This document shows positions 5,692 to 6,566 of a stretch of 6,566 bases of DNA, one piece after another. The stretch comes from Anaerolineae bacterium (GTDB lineage: Bacteria; Chloroflexota; Anaerolineae; JAFGEY01): NCBI GenBank assembly GCA_016929205.1, contig JAFGJF010000368.1:1-6566 (forward strand). Direction: 5' to 3'. A program made the translations under genes and the position numbers. The notes under the pieces are model-generated. The model saw nothing but the letters and a program-made list of their open reading frames with translations. It searched no databases and was not told where the DNA came from. How positions within the stretch are numbered: the first letter of the stretch is position 1; every line of letters starts with the position of its first letter.

Positions 5692-6566
5692 ATGTCAAAA
5701 TATATTGCAACTCGCGCCATCCGTGGCGCAAACGGCCTCGTCGCCGAAGCGGAGGCCATGCTGGAGAAGGCAATTGCTCAAAAAGGAGAGGATACCAAGG
5801 TCGAGTTTCCCAATACGGCTTACTATTTGCCGGTGATCAACGGTATGTTGGGCTGGCAGGTGGATACGTTGGGCGGGTTGAGGCCCGTTTTGGCTCGCGC
5901 CAAGGTGCTGCTGCATCCGGTGCCGCGCGAACAGGTCTGGGCGCCGTATTTGGGCGAAACACTGGACAGTGGGCAGGCGACACTGTTGGCTGCTGAAGTG
6001 ATCGAGGCCGTCCGTTTTGTCAACGGCGAACAGCCAGAGCGATACCCCGGATTTGAAATGTCGGGTTGTACCGATTATTCCGGCAATGGCGCTGGTCTCG
6101 AATTGGGTAAAGGCCATCTGAACGGCCCGATCGACGATATCCAGTTGCGTTCCTGGGGCATCCAGTTGGTTGACGGTCGTATGCCCGGCTTTGCCGCTAT
6201 CGTCGGCGCGGCCAAGAGCAACGAGGTCGCGGTCAAGATTGTACGTGAATTACAGAGCCGTAACATCTTGACCTTTTTGAGCGGCAACGTCAACGGGCGA
6301 AGCATCATCGACCAGTTGCACGAAGAGGGCGTCGAGATGGGTTACGATACCTTTATCGTGCCCTTTGGCCGCGATACGCTGTCGGCCATTTACGCCCTTG
6401 GTTTCGCTACCCGCTCGGCCCTCACCTTTGGTGGGATGAAGGGCGGGCAGTGGCGAGACATCCTGCTTTACAACAAGTTCCGCGTCTTTGCCTTTGTGAT
6501 TGCTTTGGGCGAGGTCGACGATCTGAAATATGCGGCGGCGGCGGGCGCGATCAGCTATGGTTTCCC
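5692..6566 (+). CDS. acsB: CO-methylating acetyl-CoA synthase subunit AcsB, N-terminal part (truncated by the window)
   Basis: The frame from ATG 5692 stays open to the window end, giving 291 complete codons of a protein normally about 730 residues long. AcsB makes acetyl-CoA from CO, a corrinoid-carried methyl group and CoA. The part seen is the N-terminal domain that docks on CO dehydrogenase and carries the CO tunnel. Recognisable segments are PNTAYYLPVI (40-49), a WGIQLVDGRMPG segment (155-166), VKIVRELQSRNIL at about 180-193, an FGG motif near 247-249, and a closing AAAAGAISYGFP-like stretch that matches the family. The A-cluster cysteines lie in the C-terminal domain outside the window and cannot be checked. 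AGGAG at 5681-5685 sits 6 nt before the ATG, and cooS ends 31 bp upstream, so the two share an operon. Compared with the Moorella protein as I remember it, residues 118-150 carry extra sequence. Confidence 0.93.
   Translation, partial: MSKYIATRAIRGANGLVAEAEAMLEKAIAQKGEDTKVEFPNTAYYLPVINGMLGWQVDTLGGLRPVLARAKVLLHPVPREQVWAPYLGETLDSGQATLLAAEVIEAVRFVNGEQPERYPGFEMSGCTDYSGNGAGLELGKGHLNGPIDDIQLRSWGIQLVDGRMPGFAAIVGAAKSNEVAVKIVRELQSRNILTFLSGNVNGRSIIDQLHEEGVEMGYDTFIVPFGRDTLSAIYALGFATRSALTFGGMKGGQWRDILLYNKFRVFAFVIALGEVDDLKYAAAAGAISYGF

Overview
The window is part of a Wood-Ljungdahl (reductive acetyl-CoA) carbon monoxide dehydrogenase/acetyl-CoA synthase locus from an anaerobic bacterium. All genes lie on the + strand. 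GC content is fairly high in the genes, and the one long intergenic region is visibly more AT-rich. The bacterial-type CooS/AcsA and AcsB, the CooC partner and the style of the TPR membrane protein would fit an Anaerolineae-like Chloroflexota. That placement is an inference from memory; no marker gene here proves it.

Layout: (1) 26-1882, a multi-pass membrane protein with a C-terminal TPR-like region, probably unrelated to CO metabolism; its frame stays open to the left edge, so the true start may lie outside. (2) 1883-2003, a short spacer with a sigma70-type promoter and a 17-bp palindrome. (3) 2004-2774, cooC, the nickel-insertion ATPase. (4) 2775-3308, a 534-bp region without a convincing gene. 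It starts with an exact-consensus promoter (TTGACA, 17 bp, TATAAT) and holds three terminator-like hairpins in series, alternative pairings and an 18-bp tandem repeat. (5) 3309-3641, a small cysteine-free protein with a heavy-metal-associated (HMA)-like fold. (6) 3657-5660, cooS/acsA, the Ni-Fe carbon monoxide dehydrogenase. (7) 5692 to the right edge, the N-terminal 291 codons of acsB, the acetyl-CoA synthase subunit.

How they work together: CooC would load nickel into CooS, which reduces CO2 to CO at its C-cluster. The CO passes to AcsB, which joins it to a methyl group and CoA to make acetyl-CoA. The HMA-like protein is tightly coupled to cooS (15 bp apart, with the cooS ribosome binding site touching its stop codon), so it is probably a dedicated accessory factor, perhaps for metal delivery. 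The methyl-carrier subunits (acsC, acsD, acsE) would be expected to the right, outside the window.

The most unusual parts are the multi-terminator leader ahead of the structural operon, which looks like a possible attenuation or riboregulatory control region, and the HMA-like protein whose metal-binding cysteines are replaced by Ala and His.
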